A DNA stretch of 64,000 nt from VXYL01 sp965200375 (GTDB lineage: Bacteria; Pseudomonadota; Gammaproteobacteria; Pseudomonadales; Azotimanducaceae). Each line of letters opens with the position of its first letter. Within the stretch, counting starts at the first letter, position 1. Of the stretch, positions 24,410 through 34,255 are shown one piece after another. The stretch covers positions 372,001 to 436,000 of the forward strand of contig OZ241353.1 in the NCBI GenBank assembly GCA_965200375.1, given 5' to 3'. The notes under the pieces were generated by a model. That model was not told the DNA's origin, made no database searches, and was given only the letters and a program-made list of their open reading frames with translations. The position numbers and the translations under genes were made by a program.

Positions 24410-26783
24410 GGGCGCCGAGCTCCGCCCCGAGGATCGCCACCAGCTGTTCCATCCGCCGATTCACGGCGGCGTCCTCGAGGGTCTTCGACGCATGCCGCAA
24501 GGCGACGCCAATGGCCACGCTCTTGCTGCCGGCCGGCACGCCGGCGCCGGCATAGACGTCGAACACCCGCAGCTCGGCTACCAGGTCGCCGAGCGCCTGC
24601 CGCACCGCCGCTTCGATGCGGCCGGCGGCTACCCGCTCGTCCACCACCAGCGCCAAGTCCCGCCGCACCGCAGGCTGCCGCGACAGCGCCCGGTGGCGGC
24701 GGGGCTCGCGCACGGACACCGCGGCCACCGCCAGTTCGAAAACGAAGGCGCCCGCCGGCAAGTCCAGCGCCTCGGCGACGTCGGGATGCAAGCGGCCCAG
24801 ACGGCCGGCGTGGTTGCCGGCAATGGTCACCAGCGCCCCTTGGCCGGGGTGGAGGATCGGATCCTCCGTGGCCGGAGCGAAACCCACCTCGGTGCCCGAG
24901 AGTGCGCAGATGCGCTCCACGTCGCCCTTGACGTCGAAGAAGTCCACCTCGGCGCCAGCGTGGGCCCAAGACGGCTGCTCTCGCGGCCCTATTGCGATGC
25001 CGCCGCAGAGCACCGTCGCTTCGACGCCATCCGCGCCCGGTCGAAAGCACTGGCCGATCTCGAACAGCCGCAGCCGCTGCGCCTGGCGGCTCAAATTGGT
25101 GCGGGCCGCGGCGGCGAGGCCCGCCAGGATGTTGGCGCGCATCACGGCGTGGTCCTTGGAAATCGGATTCGCCACCCGCACCGGCTCGCCGCCCGGGTCC
25201 AGGACCGCGGCCACGGCTGGATCGATGAAGCTGTAGGTCACGGCTTCCGCATAGCCGAGCTCGGCCAGGCGGTCGGCCAGGCGCGCGGCTGGCACCGTGC
25301 CGGCGGGCTCGGCGCCGAGCGCCATCCTGGCCGGCGGCACGCGGCTGGCGACCGCGTCGTAGCCGTGGATGCGCAGCACCTCCTCCACCAGGTCCTCCTC
25401 CCGGGCGATGTCGAATCGGTGGCTGGGGCTGGCCACCGTCCAGGCGAGCTCCTCGCCGGCGCCGGCGATCTTCGGGGCGAATCCCAAGCGCTCGAAGATG
25501 CGGGTGACCTCGGCGGTGGCGATTCGCTCGCCGACCAGAGTGTCGAGGCGGCGACGGCGCAGCGTGACGGCCGTTCGCCTTGGCAGGTGCGCCGCGCTGG
25601 AGACCGCCACCGTCGGCCCCGGGCTGCCGCCGACGATGTCCAGCAGCAGTCGCGTCGCCCGTTCCATCGCCGCAGCCGGCAGCGCCCAGTCCACGCCCCG
25701 CTCGTAGCGATGCGCCGCGTCGGAGCGGATGCCGAAGCGTCTGGCGCTGGCCGCGACTACGCCGGGGGCGAAGAACGCCGACTCCAGGAACACGTCCCGG
25801 GTGCTCGCGGAGACGCCGGCGCCGCGGCCGCCCATCACGCCGGCGATGGCCACCGGGCCTTGGCGGTCCGCGATCAGCAGCACGCGATCGTCCACTTGCA
25901 CCGTTCTGCCGTCGATCAGCGTCAGCTCTTCGCCAGCCCGGGCGCGGCGCACGGCTATGCCGCCGGCGAGCGTTGCCAGGTCGAAGGCATGCATCGGCTG
26001 GCCGAGTTCCAGCATCACGTAGTTGGTGACGTCCACCACCGGGTCGATGCTGCGCATCCCGCAGCGCCGCAACCGTTCGCGCAACCACAGCGGCGCCGGA
26101 CGGTCCATGTCCACGCCGGCGACAACACGGCCGAGATAGCGCGGACATCCGGCACCGTCCTGCACCGCCACCGGCAACTCGGCGTCGGCGACGGCCTGCA
26201 CCGGCGCACAGGACGGAGCGCGCACGGCGAGGTCGCCGAGCACGGCCACCTCCCGGGCCAGGCCGCGCAGGCTCAGGCAGTCGCCGCGATTGGGCGTCAC
26301 GTTGACGTCGACCACGCTGTCGTCCAGCGCCAGCGCCGTCGCCAGATCGGCGCCGATCGGCATCGACGCCGGCAAAGCCATGAGAGCGTCCGCCTCGTCG
26401 CCGAGGCCGAGTTCCCGAGCGCTGCACAACGCGCCCTCGGAGGCGGCGCCGCGGATCCGGCTGCGCCGGACCTTGGCGCCGCCCGGCAGCGTCGCGCCGT
26501 CCGTGGCCAGGGGATACAGTCCGCCAGCGCGAACGTCCGGCGCCCCGCAAACCACCGTCAGGGGAGCGCGTCCGCCAGCGTCCACCCGGCACAGCCGCAG
26601 AGCATCGGCGTTGGGGTGGGGGCTGGTCTCGAGCACCCGTGCCGCCACCACGCCGGCAATCGTCGGTCCGGCCGGCTCGACGCCCTCCACCTCGAGGCCA
26701 GCAGCGGTGAGCTGCTCGCAAAGCTCGCCGGTGGACAGCGGCACGTCCACCCACTCCTTGAGCCAGCCAATGCTGAACTTCAT
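24396..26783 (-). CDS. pheT: Phenylalanyl-tRNA synthetase beta subunit
   Basis: 795 residues, the same length as E. coli PheT. It begins MKFSIGWLKEWVDVPLSTGE, followed by the tRNA-binding OB domain (residues ~40-150), the B3/B4 editing domain, B5 domain with DVTNYVMLELGQPMHAFD, and the C-terminal anticodon-binding FDX-ACB domain (FELAVAAVSVREPRRHRALS, then PAVRRDLALVVDE). Its ATG overlaps the pheS stop (ATGA at 26780-26783), so the two subunits are made together for the alpha2-beta2 enzyme that charges tRNA-Phe. Confidence 0.98.
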   Translation of the reverse strand: MKFSIGWLKEWVDVPLSTGELCEQLTAAGLEVEGVEPAGPTIAGVVAARVLETSPHPNADALRLCRVDAGGRAPLTVVCGAPDVRAGGLYPLATDGATLPGGAKVRRSRIRGAASEGALCSARELGLGDEADALMALPASMPIGADLATALALDDSVVDVNVTPNRGDCLSLRGLAREVAVLGDLAVRAPSCAPVQAVADAELPVAVQDGAGCPRYLGRVVAGVDMDRPAPLWLRERLRRCGMRSIDPVVDVTNYVMLELGQPMHAFDLATLAGGIAVRRARAGEELTLIDGRTVQVDDRVLLIADRQGPVAIAGVMGGRGAGVSASTRDVFLESAFFAPGVVAASARRFGIRSDAAHRYERGVDWALPAAAMERATRLLLDIVGGSPGPTVAVSSAAHLPRRTAVTLRRRRLDTLVGERIATAEVTRIFERLGFAPKIAGAGEELAWTVASPSHRFDIAREEDLVEEVLRIHGYDAVASRVPPARMALGAEPAGTVPAARLADRLAELGYAEAVTYSFIDPAVAAVLDPGGEPVRVANPISKDHAVMRANILAGLAAAARTNLSRQAQRLRLFEIGQCFRPGADGVEATVLCGGIAIGPREQPSWAHAGAEVDFFDVKGDVERICALSGTEVGFAPATEDPILHPGQGALVTIAGNHAGRLGRLHPDVAEALDLPAGAFVFELAVAAVSVREPRRHRALSRQPAVRRDLALVVDERVAAGRIEAAVRQALGDLVAELRVFDVYAGAGVPAGSKSVAIGVALRHASKTLEDAAVNRRMEQLVAILGAELGARLRE

Positions 26784-27814
26784 CGGAACTGCGCCAGAAA
26801 GCGCTGGTCGTTCTCGAACAGGAGGCGCATGTCGTCGATCTCGAAGTAGAGCGTGGCGAAGCGATCCACTCCGAAGCCGAACGCGAAGCCGGTGAACCGC
26901 TCGCTGTCGATGCCGGCCGTCCGCAGCACGTTCGGATGCACCAGACCGCAGCCGAGCACTTCCGTCCAGCCGGTGCGGCCGCAGGCCCGGCAACCAGCGC
27001 CGAGGCAGTGGACGCACTGCACGTCCACCTCCGCGGAAGGCTCGGTGAAGGGAAAGTACGAAGGCCGAAAGCGCACCCCGAGGTCCTTCTCGAAGAAGCG
27101 CCGCACGAAGTCCACCACCGTGCCCTTGAGGTCCGCAAAGGAGATGCCCTCGTCCACCACCAGCCCCTCCACCTGGTGGAACATCGGGCTGTGGCTGGCG
27201 TCCATGTCGTCCTTGCGGTACACGCGGCCGGGACAGATGATGCGGATGGGCGGCGCCTGGCGCTCCATCACCCGCACCTGCACCGGCGAGGTGTGGGTGC
27301 GCAGCAGCATGCCGCCTTCCAGATAGAGGGTGTCGTGCATGGCCCGGGCCGGATGGTCCGCGGGAATGTTCAGGGCCTCGAAGTTGTGGTAGTCGTCCTC
27401 GACCTCCGGGCCGTCCGCCACGGCATAGCCGGCGCTGGCGAACAGCCTCTCTATGCGGCGCAGCACATGGGTCAGCGGATGCAGGCTGCCGCCCTCCCGG
27501 CAGCGGCCGGGGAGCGTCACGTCCACCCTCTGGCCGGCAAGGTCCCGGACTCGCTGCGTCGCGGCGAGGCTGGCGGCGCGTTCCTGCGCCGCGGCAAGGA
27601 TGCGGCGCTTGGCCGCGTTGACGAGCGCCCCGGCGGCCGGCCGCTGGGCCGCCGGCAGATCCGGCAAGGTCTTCAGCAGCGCCGTCACGGCGCCTCTCCT
27701 GCCTACGTAGCGCACCCGCGCCGCGTCGAGCGCGCGAGCCTCCTCGGCCTCGTCGATGGCTGCCAGCGCTGCCCGTTCCAAGCCCTCGATCTGCGCATCC
27801 AGCGGTGCGTCCAC
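26780..27814 (-). CDS. pheS: Phenylalanyl-tRNA synthetase alpha subunit
   Basis: 344-residue catalytic subunit. The N-terminal coiled-coil is followed by the class II core: HPLTHVLRRIERLFASAGY, then motif 2 RIICPGRVYRKDDMDASHSP and motif 3 FAFGFGVDRFATLYF. The insertion CVHCLGAGCRACGRTGW is a Cys cluster seen in a subset of PheS proteins. The GTG at 27814 is chosen because GGAAGG precedes it at six bases; the in-frame codons above it (to 27865) lack a ribosome site. It is slightly longer than the 327 residues of E. coli. Confidence 0.97.
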   Translation of the reverse strand: MDAPLDAQIEGLERAALAAIDEAEEARALDAARVRYVGRRGAVTALLKTLPDLPAAQRPAAGALVNAAKRRILAAAQERAASLAATQRVRDLAGQRVDVTLPGRCREGGSLHPLTHVLRRIERLFASAGYAVADGPEVEDDYHNFEALNIPADHPARAMHDTLYLEGGMLLRTHTSPVQVRVMERQAPPIRIICPGRVYRKDDMDASHSPMFHQVEGLVVDEGISFADLKGTVVDFVRRFFEKDLGVRFRPSYFPFTEPSAEVDVQCVHCLGAGCRACGRTGWTEVLGCGLVHPNVLRTAGIDSERFTGFAFGFGVDRFATLYFEIDDMRLLFENDQRFLAQFR

Positions 27815-27970
27815 GTTCGACCTTCCAAGGGAAACCCGCCGGCCAGCGCCGAGGTGCGCCGCCACAGCGGCACCGAGGCGCCAGCGGGGCTAGCTTACTT
27901 GAGTGGCAAGGACCTCACAAAATGAGTCAAGTTTTGATCTGCATGGGCGCTTGGAAGATGGAGGAACGCG

Positions 27971-28330
27971 CTAGCTGGCGAGCGCCGCCTTGGCCCGCTC
28001 GGCGAGAGCCCGGAAGGCGTCCTGCTCGTTGAGCGCCAGATCCGCGAGGACGCGGCGGTCCACGTCGATGGCGGCCTTTTTCAGGCCTGCCACGAAGCGG
28101 CTGTAGGACAGGCCGTGCATTCGGGCGGCGGCATTGATGCGGAGGATCCACAGGGCGCGGAACTGTCGCTTGCGTTGCCGTCTGTCGCGGTAGGCGTACT
28201 GTCCGGCCTTGATGACCGCCTGCTTGGCCACCTTGAACGTGCGGCTGCGGGCTCCGTAGTAGCCCTTCGCCGCCTTGAGCACCTTCTTGCGTCGCGCTCG
28301 GGACGCCACGCTGTTCTTGGTTCTTGGCAT
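27971..28330 (-). CDS. rplT: Ribosomal protein L20
   Basis: 119 residues, the usual length is about 118. It begins MPRTKNSVASRARRKKVLK and continues with the basic helix RQRKRQFRALWILRINAAAR that binds 23S rRNA in early 50S assembly. It follows rpmI by 27 bp in the infC-rpmI-rplT operon, where L20 usually represses its own translation in this order of genes. The 156 bp before pheS contain a small AT-richer stretch near 27897-27932 but no clear attenuator. Confidence 0.98.
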   Translation of the reverse strand: MPRTKNSVASRARRKKVLKAAKGYYGARSRTFKVAKQAVIKAGQYAYRDRRQRKRQFRALWILRINAAARMHGLSYSRFVAGLKKAAIDVDRRVLADLALNEQDAFRALAERAKAALAS

Positions 28331-28357
28331 GGATCGTTACTCCTTCCTCGACCGCCG

Positions 28358-28558
28358 CTAGCGCCCCTTCTTCGGCACCAGGCGGGCCACGGCCGCCTGG
28401 TCCGCGGCGGACACGTCGCAGAAGCCGCGCAGCTGCCGCTTACGCTTCGGCGGCATCTTGGTGAGAATGTGGCTCTTGTTGCTGCGCTTGTGCTTGAAGC
28501 CCTTGGCAGTGCGCCGAAATCGCTTGGCGGCGCCACGATTGGTCTTGAGCTTTGGCAT
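28358..28558 (-). CDS. rpmI: Ribosomal protein L35
   Basis: 66 residues starting MPKLKTNRGAAKRFRRTAKG, then FKHKRSNKSHILTK and a C-terminal KRKRQLRG segment. Length and the Lys/Arg-rich pattern are diagnostic. The gene lies between infC and rplT, and a TTTCTCC stretch on the plus strand (GGAGAAA on the coding strand) provides its ribosome site. Confidence 0.97.
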   Translation of the reverse strand: MPKLKTNRGAAKRFRRTAKGFKHKRSNKSHILTKMPPKRKRQLRGFCDVSAADQAAVARLVPKKGR

Positions 28559-28650
28559 GGTTTCTCCTGAGTGTACGAAGCGCGGCCAGTATCGTGAGCG
28601 TCGGCGGCGCCGCAGGCATAGAGCTTGGTCCAAGCGACTCGGCCGGGCGT

Positions 28651-29211
28651 CTACGAAGCCACGGCGCGCTTCTTCTGCCGGCGCTTGGGGGCGAGCACCA
28701 TGGTCATCTGCCGCCCCTCGAAGCGGGGCTGCGCCTCCACGTTGGCCAGTTCCTCCAGATCGCCTTCGATGCGCTTGAGCAGCGTGGTGCCGAGCTCCGG
28801 GTGGGCCATTTCCCTACCGCGGAAACGCAAGCTCACCTTGGCCTTGTCGCCGTCCTCCAGGAAGCGGACCAGGTTGCGCAGCTTCACCTGGTAGTCGCTC
28901 TCGTCGGTGCCGGGGCGGAACTTCATCTCCTTCACGTGGATCTGCTTCTGCCGCTTGCGCTGCGCCGCCTTGGTCTTCTTCTGTTCGAACAGGTGCTTGC
29001 CGTAGTCCATCACCTTGACCACCGGCGGTTCCGCATCCGGGGCGATCAGCACCAGATCCAAGCCGTCCCGCTGCGCTTCCGCCAAGGCATCCTCCCGGGC
29101 AACGATGCCAACCTGCCCCCCGTCGGCGCCGATCAGCCGAACGCGCAGGGCTTCGATGTCGTCGTTCAGCACAGCGCGGTCCGCCTGCATCTTCGCACTC
29201 GCTCTCTTGAT
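28651..29211 (-). CDS. infC: Translation initiation factor IF-3 with probable AUC start
   Basis: About 187 residues. The N-domain (VLNDDIEALRVRLIGADGG, then VKVMDYGKHLFEQKK) and C-domain (KEMKFRPGTDESDYQVKLRN, RFRGREMAHPELG) are fully conserved. The start is ambiguous in an informative way. A GTG at 29217 lies only one base after AGGGAG, too close, whereas the ATC at 29211 lies seven bases after it. infC in many bacteria starts at AUU, AUC or AUA, which lets IF-3 repress its own synthesis, so ATC is chosen. thrS, normally upstream, is replaced by a divergent rpsU. Confidence 0.93.
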   Translation of the reverse strand: MKRASAKMQADRAVLNDDIEALRVRLIGADGGQVGIVAREDALAEAQRDGLDLVLIAPDAEPPVVKVMDYGKHLFEQKKTKAAQRKRQKQIHVKEMKFRPGTDESDYQVKLRNLVRFLEDGDKAKVSLRFRGREMAHPELGTTLLKRIEGDLEELANVEAQPRFEGRQMTMVLAPKRRQKKRAVAS

Positions 29212-29354
29212 AGGCACTCTCCCTAGTGGTTAACGGGCGCTGCTTGGGGCCTGCGCCTAGTGGGCCGGGGCTGCAGCGCCGACGCGGACCAAGCCCGGCC
29301 GCCGATGCGCGCGCAGTCTAGTCGCCGCGCAACCCGCAAACAACCGTTTTCGCC

Positions 29355-29384
29355 TTGCTCGCCGGCTGGGCCCGCCGCTAGAAT
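29355..29384 (+). promoter_or_regulatory. Sigma70-type promoter for rpsU
   Basis: TTGCTC (29355-29360), 18-bp spacer and TAGAAT (29379-29384), 25 bp before the rpsU ATG. It is the best match in the rpsU-infC divergent region (29212-29409) and has the right distance for a short leader. Confidence 0.5.
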
Positions 29385-29409
29385 ACGCGACAGTCCACTT
29401 GGAGCCGCC

Positions 29410-29625
29410 ATGCCGTTCGTCAAAGTCCGCGAGAACGAACCCTTCGACATCGCCCTGCGGCGCTTCAAGCGTTCCTGCGAGAAGGCCGGGATACTCTCCG
29501 AGGTGCGCAAGCGCGAGTACTACGAGAAGCCCACCACCGTGCGCAAGCGCAAGGCCGCCGCTGCCGTGAAGCGGCACTTGAAGAAGCTGCAACGGGAGGC
29601 GCGGCGCTTCGAGCGCACCCACTGA
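29410..29625 (+). CDS. rpsU: Ribosomal protein S21
   Basis: 71 residues, standard for S21. It starts MPFVKVRENEPFDIALRRFK and ends in a basic helix (KRKAAAAVKRHLKKLQREAR). S21 completes the 30S platform near the anti-Shine-Dalgarno and is the first gene of the classical rpsU-dnaG-rpoD operon, which is preserved here with yqeY inserted. It is preceded by GGAG. Confidence 0.97.
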   Translation: MPFVKVRENEPFDIALRRFKRSCEKAGILSEVRKREYYEKPTTVRKRKAAAAVKRHLKKLQREARRFERTH

Positions 29626-29694
29626 CGGCCGCAAGCCGTCGTTCGGCCAGGCCCAAGCGGACGGAATCCAAGCCGCCTGCGCCGGGAGCGGACC

Positions 29695-30159
29695 GTGTCT
29701 GAGCTGAGGCAACGCATCGCCGACGCCACCAGCGCCGCAGTGCGGGGCCGCGAGCGCGAACGGGTGAAGGCGCTGCGGCTCGTCAACGCCGCCATCAAGC
29801 AGGCGGAGATCGACGGCCGGCGGCCCGGCGGCGCACCGGAGCTGCGGGACGGCGACGTAGTGGCCGTGCTGGCCAGAATGCGCAAGCAGCGGCAGGACTC
29901 CGTGGCCCAGTTCGCCCAAGCGGGGCGCGCGGATCTGGTCGCCATCGAGGAGCGCGAGATCGCCGTCATCGAGGAGTTCCTGCCAACCGCCTTGACGGAG
30001 TCCGAGGTGGAAGCCAAGGTGGCCGCTGCGGTCGACCTGGTTGGCGCAACCGCCATGCGCGACATGGGCAAGGTGATGGCCGCCCTGAAAACCGAACTGG
30101 CCGGCCGCGCCGACATGGCGCTGGTCAGCCGCCTGGTTCGTGCCGCACTCGGCGGCTGA
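29695..30159 (+). CDS. yqeY: GatB/YqeY domain protein
   Basis: 154 residues from GTG 29695, which has GGGAG seven bases before it. The YqeY pattern is complete: LRQRIADATSAAVRGRERER, LRLVNAAIKQAEIDGRR, then EEREIAVIEEFLPTALTESE and a C-terminal MRDMGKVMAALKTELAGRAD, similar to the tail domain of GatB and thought to bind tRNA. Its role is not well defined. It sits between rpsU and dnaG, as in many proteobacteria. Confidence 0.93.
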   Translation: MSELRQRIADATSAAVRGRERERVKALRLVNAAIKQAEIDGRRPGGAPELRDGDVVAVLARMRKQRQDSVAQFAQAGRADLVAIEEREIAVIEEFLPTALTESEVEAKVAAAVDLVGATAMRDMGKVMAALKTELAGRADMALVSRLVRAALGG

Positions 30160-30315
30160 GGGCGGCTTCCGCACCGACGTCGGCGGGCTTGGCCGCGGAC
30201 GGGCCCTCGCCCGGTCGGCTGGCCCGGGCCGCGAACACCAGGGCGCAGCCGCACAGCCGCCGAGCCCTCCGCCCGCTTCGCGGCCGTGGCGTTCGGGCAG
30301 GCGACGCTGATGGCG

Positions 30316-32043
30316 ATGGCCGGCGGCATACCACAGTCCTTCATCAACGGTCTTCTGGACCGGGTGGACATCGTCGACGTGGTCGGCACGCGGGTGCAGC
30401 TGCGCCGGGCCGGCGCGAACCACATGGGCCTGTGCCCCTTCCACGACGAAAAGACGCCGTCCTTCCACGTCTACGCCGACGGCCACTTCCACTGCTACGG
30501 CTGCGGCGCCCACGGTACGCCGATCGGGTTCCTGATGGACGCCGACGGTCTGACGTTTCCCGAGGCGGTGGAGGCGCTGGCCGGCCTCGTGGGCGTGGAG
30601 GTGCCCCGTCAGCGCAGCAGCGGCAAGGCGCCGGACCGCAGCCTGTACGCGGTGCTGGAGGCCGCCAACGAGCGCTTCCAGGCGTGGCTGGCGGAGGACG
30701 CCGAGGCCCGCGCCTATCTCGACGAGCGGGGCGTTTCGGTGGCCACGGCAGGGGAGTTCGGGCTTGGTCTGGCGCCAGCCGGGTGGGAGCGCCTGAAGAC
30801 GGCGCTGCATGGGTTCGACGAGAGCAAGCTGCAGGCCGCGGGGCTGCTTGCCAGCACCGACGGCGGGCGCGTCTACGATCGCTTTCGGGAACGCATCACC
30901 TTTCCGATCCGCGACACCAAGGGCCGCGTCGTCGGCTTCGGCGGGCGCACCTACAAGGCCGGGGGCGGCCAAGGAACGGACGGCACCCAGCCGAAGTACC
31001 TCAACTCGCCCGAGACGGAGGTGTTCAAGAAGGGCCGCGAGCTGTACGGCCTGTTCGAGGCCCGACGAACGCGCCGCCGCCTGGAGAGCGTGGTGGTGGT
31101 GGAGGGCTACATGGACGTCGTCGCCCTGGCGCAACACGGCATCGACAACGCCGTAGCGACCCTCGGCACCGCGGTCGGCGAGGCCCACTTCGAGCGCCTG
31201 TACCGCCACGTGGACGACGTGGTGTGCTGCTTCGACGGCGACGACGCCGGCCGCGGCGCCGCCTGGAAGGCGGTGGCGGCGGCGTTCCCGGTGCTCGCCG
31301 AAGGCCGCCAGCTGCGGTTCGCGTTCCTGCCCGAGGGCGAGGATCCGGACACCCTGGTGCGCCGTCGCGGCGCCACGGAGTTCCAGGACAGGCTGCGCCG
31401 CGGCGCCTCCGTTGGCGAGTACTTCCTGGCGCACCAGCAACAGGGGCTGGACCTGCTGCGCCTCGACCACAGGGCGCTGCTGTGCGACCAGGCGCTGCCG
31501 GCCCTGGCGCGGCTGCCGGCCGGCACCCTGCGAACGATGCTGGTCGAGCGCCTGGCGGACCTCGGCCAGACCGACGGAGCGACTCTGGAGCAGCGCCTCC
31601 GCAGCGCGCCAGCCGCGGCGACGCCGGCCAGCCCTCCGGCGCCGCGGCCGCTCTCCAAGCTCGGCGGCAAGCTGCTGCGGCTGCTCGTGGGGCAACCGCG
31701 CCTGTTCAAGACGCTGGACGCGGACGAAGGACGCCAGTTCGCCGCCGCAGCGGCCGGCGACGAGCTGCTCGGAGAGGTGCTGGCCTTCGTCAGGCAGACG
31801 CCCGATGCGGACGCCGCCGCGCTGCTTGGGCGCTTTCTCGGCGAGGCGAGCTATGGGCGTCTTGCCGCCCTGGCGGAACAGCCGCTGCCGCTGCCGCCGG
31901 ATGCCTGCGGCGAGGAATTCGCGGCCGGGGTACGGCGCTATGTTGCGGAGGACGAACGGCGGCAGCGGGCGTCGATTCGCGACGCCGTGCGGCACAGCGA
32001 CTCGCTGGCGGACCTGCGCCAGCTGAGGAATGCGCTGAGTTGA
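30316..32043 (+). CDS. dnaG: DNA primase
   Basis: 575 residues, making RNA primers at the replication fork with DnaB. The N-terminal zinc domain has C40-x2-H43 (CPFHDEKTPSFH) and C60-x2-C63 (HCYGCGAHG). The TOPRIM core includes VVVVEGYMDVVALAQHG with its Glu and DDVVCCFDGDDAGRGAA (D-x-D). The C-terminal ~150 residues are the helical DnaB-binding domain. ATG 30316 is chosen because it begins MAGGIPQSFINGLL as in other DnaG proteins; an in-frame GTG at 30286 and ATG at 30310 are alternatives. Confidence 0.97.
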   Translation: MAGGIPQSFINGLLDRVDIVDVVGTRVQLRRAGANHMGLCPFHDEKTPSFHVYADGHFHCYGCGAHGTPIGFLMDADGLTFPEAVEALAGLVGVEVPRQRSSGKAPDRSLYAVLEAANERFQAWLAEDAEARAYLDERGVSVATAGEFGLGLAPAGWERLKTALHGFDESKLQAAGLLASTDGGRVYDRFRERITFPIRDTKGRVVGFGGRTYKAGGGQGTDGTQPKYLNSPETEVFKKGRELYGLFEARRTRRRLESVVVVEGYMDVVALAQHGIDNAVATLGTAVGEAHFERLYRHVDDVVCCFDGDDAGRGAAWKAVAAAFPVLAEGRQLRFAFLPEGEDPDTLVRRRGATEFQDRLRRGASVGEYFLAHQQQGLDLLRLDHRALLCDQALPALARLPAGTLRTMLVERLADLGQTDGATLEQRLRSAPAAATPASPPAPRPLSKLGGKLLRLLVGQPRLFKTLDADEGRQFAAAAAGDELLGEVLAFVRQTPDADAAALLGRFLGEASYGRLAALAEQPLPLPPDACGEEFAAGVRRYVAEDERRQRASIRDAVRHSDSLADLRQLRNALS

Positions 32044-32145
32044 TCGTCGCCAATTCGCCGCAGCTCCGACGTCGACCGCGGCCTGCTCTGCCGAGTTTTT
32101 GCGGCCGATGCGGCCGACCGACTGAACGGGAGCCAGCGCCGGTCG

Positions 32146-32154
32146 TGCTATGAT
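32146..32154 (+). promoter_or_regulatory. Extended -10 promoter element before rpoD
   Basis: TGC followed by TATGAT (32149-32154) is an extended -10 (TGnTATnnT) in the 268-bp gap between dnaG and rpoD, about 158 bp upstream of the rpoD start. No good -35 is seen, which extended -10 promoters can tolerate. An internal promoter before rpoD is common in this operon and allows separate sigma factor control. Confidence 0.45.
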
Positions 32155-32311
32155 GCTCCGTTTTCCCGGCGCCGACTAGGGCCGCACGGTGCCGGCGCGG
32201 CATTGGCGAAGGCGCTCGGCAACCTACGGCAGGCGAACCGCAGTGCGAACCGACAAGCGAACCGAAGGCGGTGACAGAAGGGCGGCGATTATGGCGGCGA
32301 CGCGAGGTGAC

Positions 32312-34171
<1,860 letters not shown>

Positions 34172-34179
34172 CGCCGCGG

Positions 34180-34204
34180 CGACGGCGACTGCCAGCGGCC
34201 GTCG
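34180..34204 (+). terminator. GC hairpin after rpoD
   Basis: CGACGGC (34180-34186) pairs with GCCGTCG (34198-34204) around an 11-nt loop, 9 bp after the rpoD stop. There is no T tract, so it may only be a weak or Rho-assisted end, or protect the 3' end of the message. The signalling gene starts 52 bp further on. Confidence 0.3.
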
Positions 34205-34255
34205 GCGTATGCTGTCCGGCAGGGAACCGGAGGCAGCGGGGAGGCAGCGGAAGCC

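Noticed and set aside
27897..27932. ACTTGA/TCAAGT inverted repeat between rplT and pheS as a pheST attenuator
   Set aside because: Only six base pairs, no T tract, and no leader peptide rich in Phe codons nearby.
30286..30315. GTG 30286 as the dnaG start
   Set aside because: It adds ten residues not seen before the conserved MAGGIPQSFI start and has no clear ribosome site; kept only as an alternative.
29257..31995. 912-codon minus-strand frame under rpsU, yqeY and dnaG
   Set aside because: It is an antisense shadow of three conserved genes; stop codons are rare in such GC-rich antisense frames.
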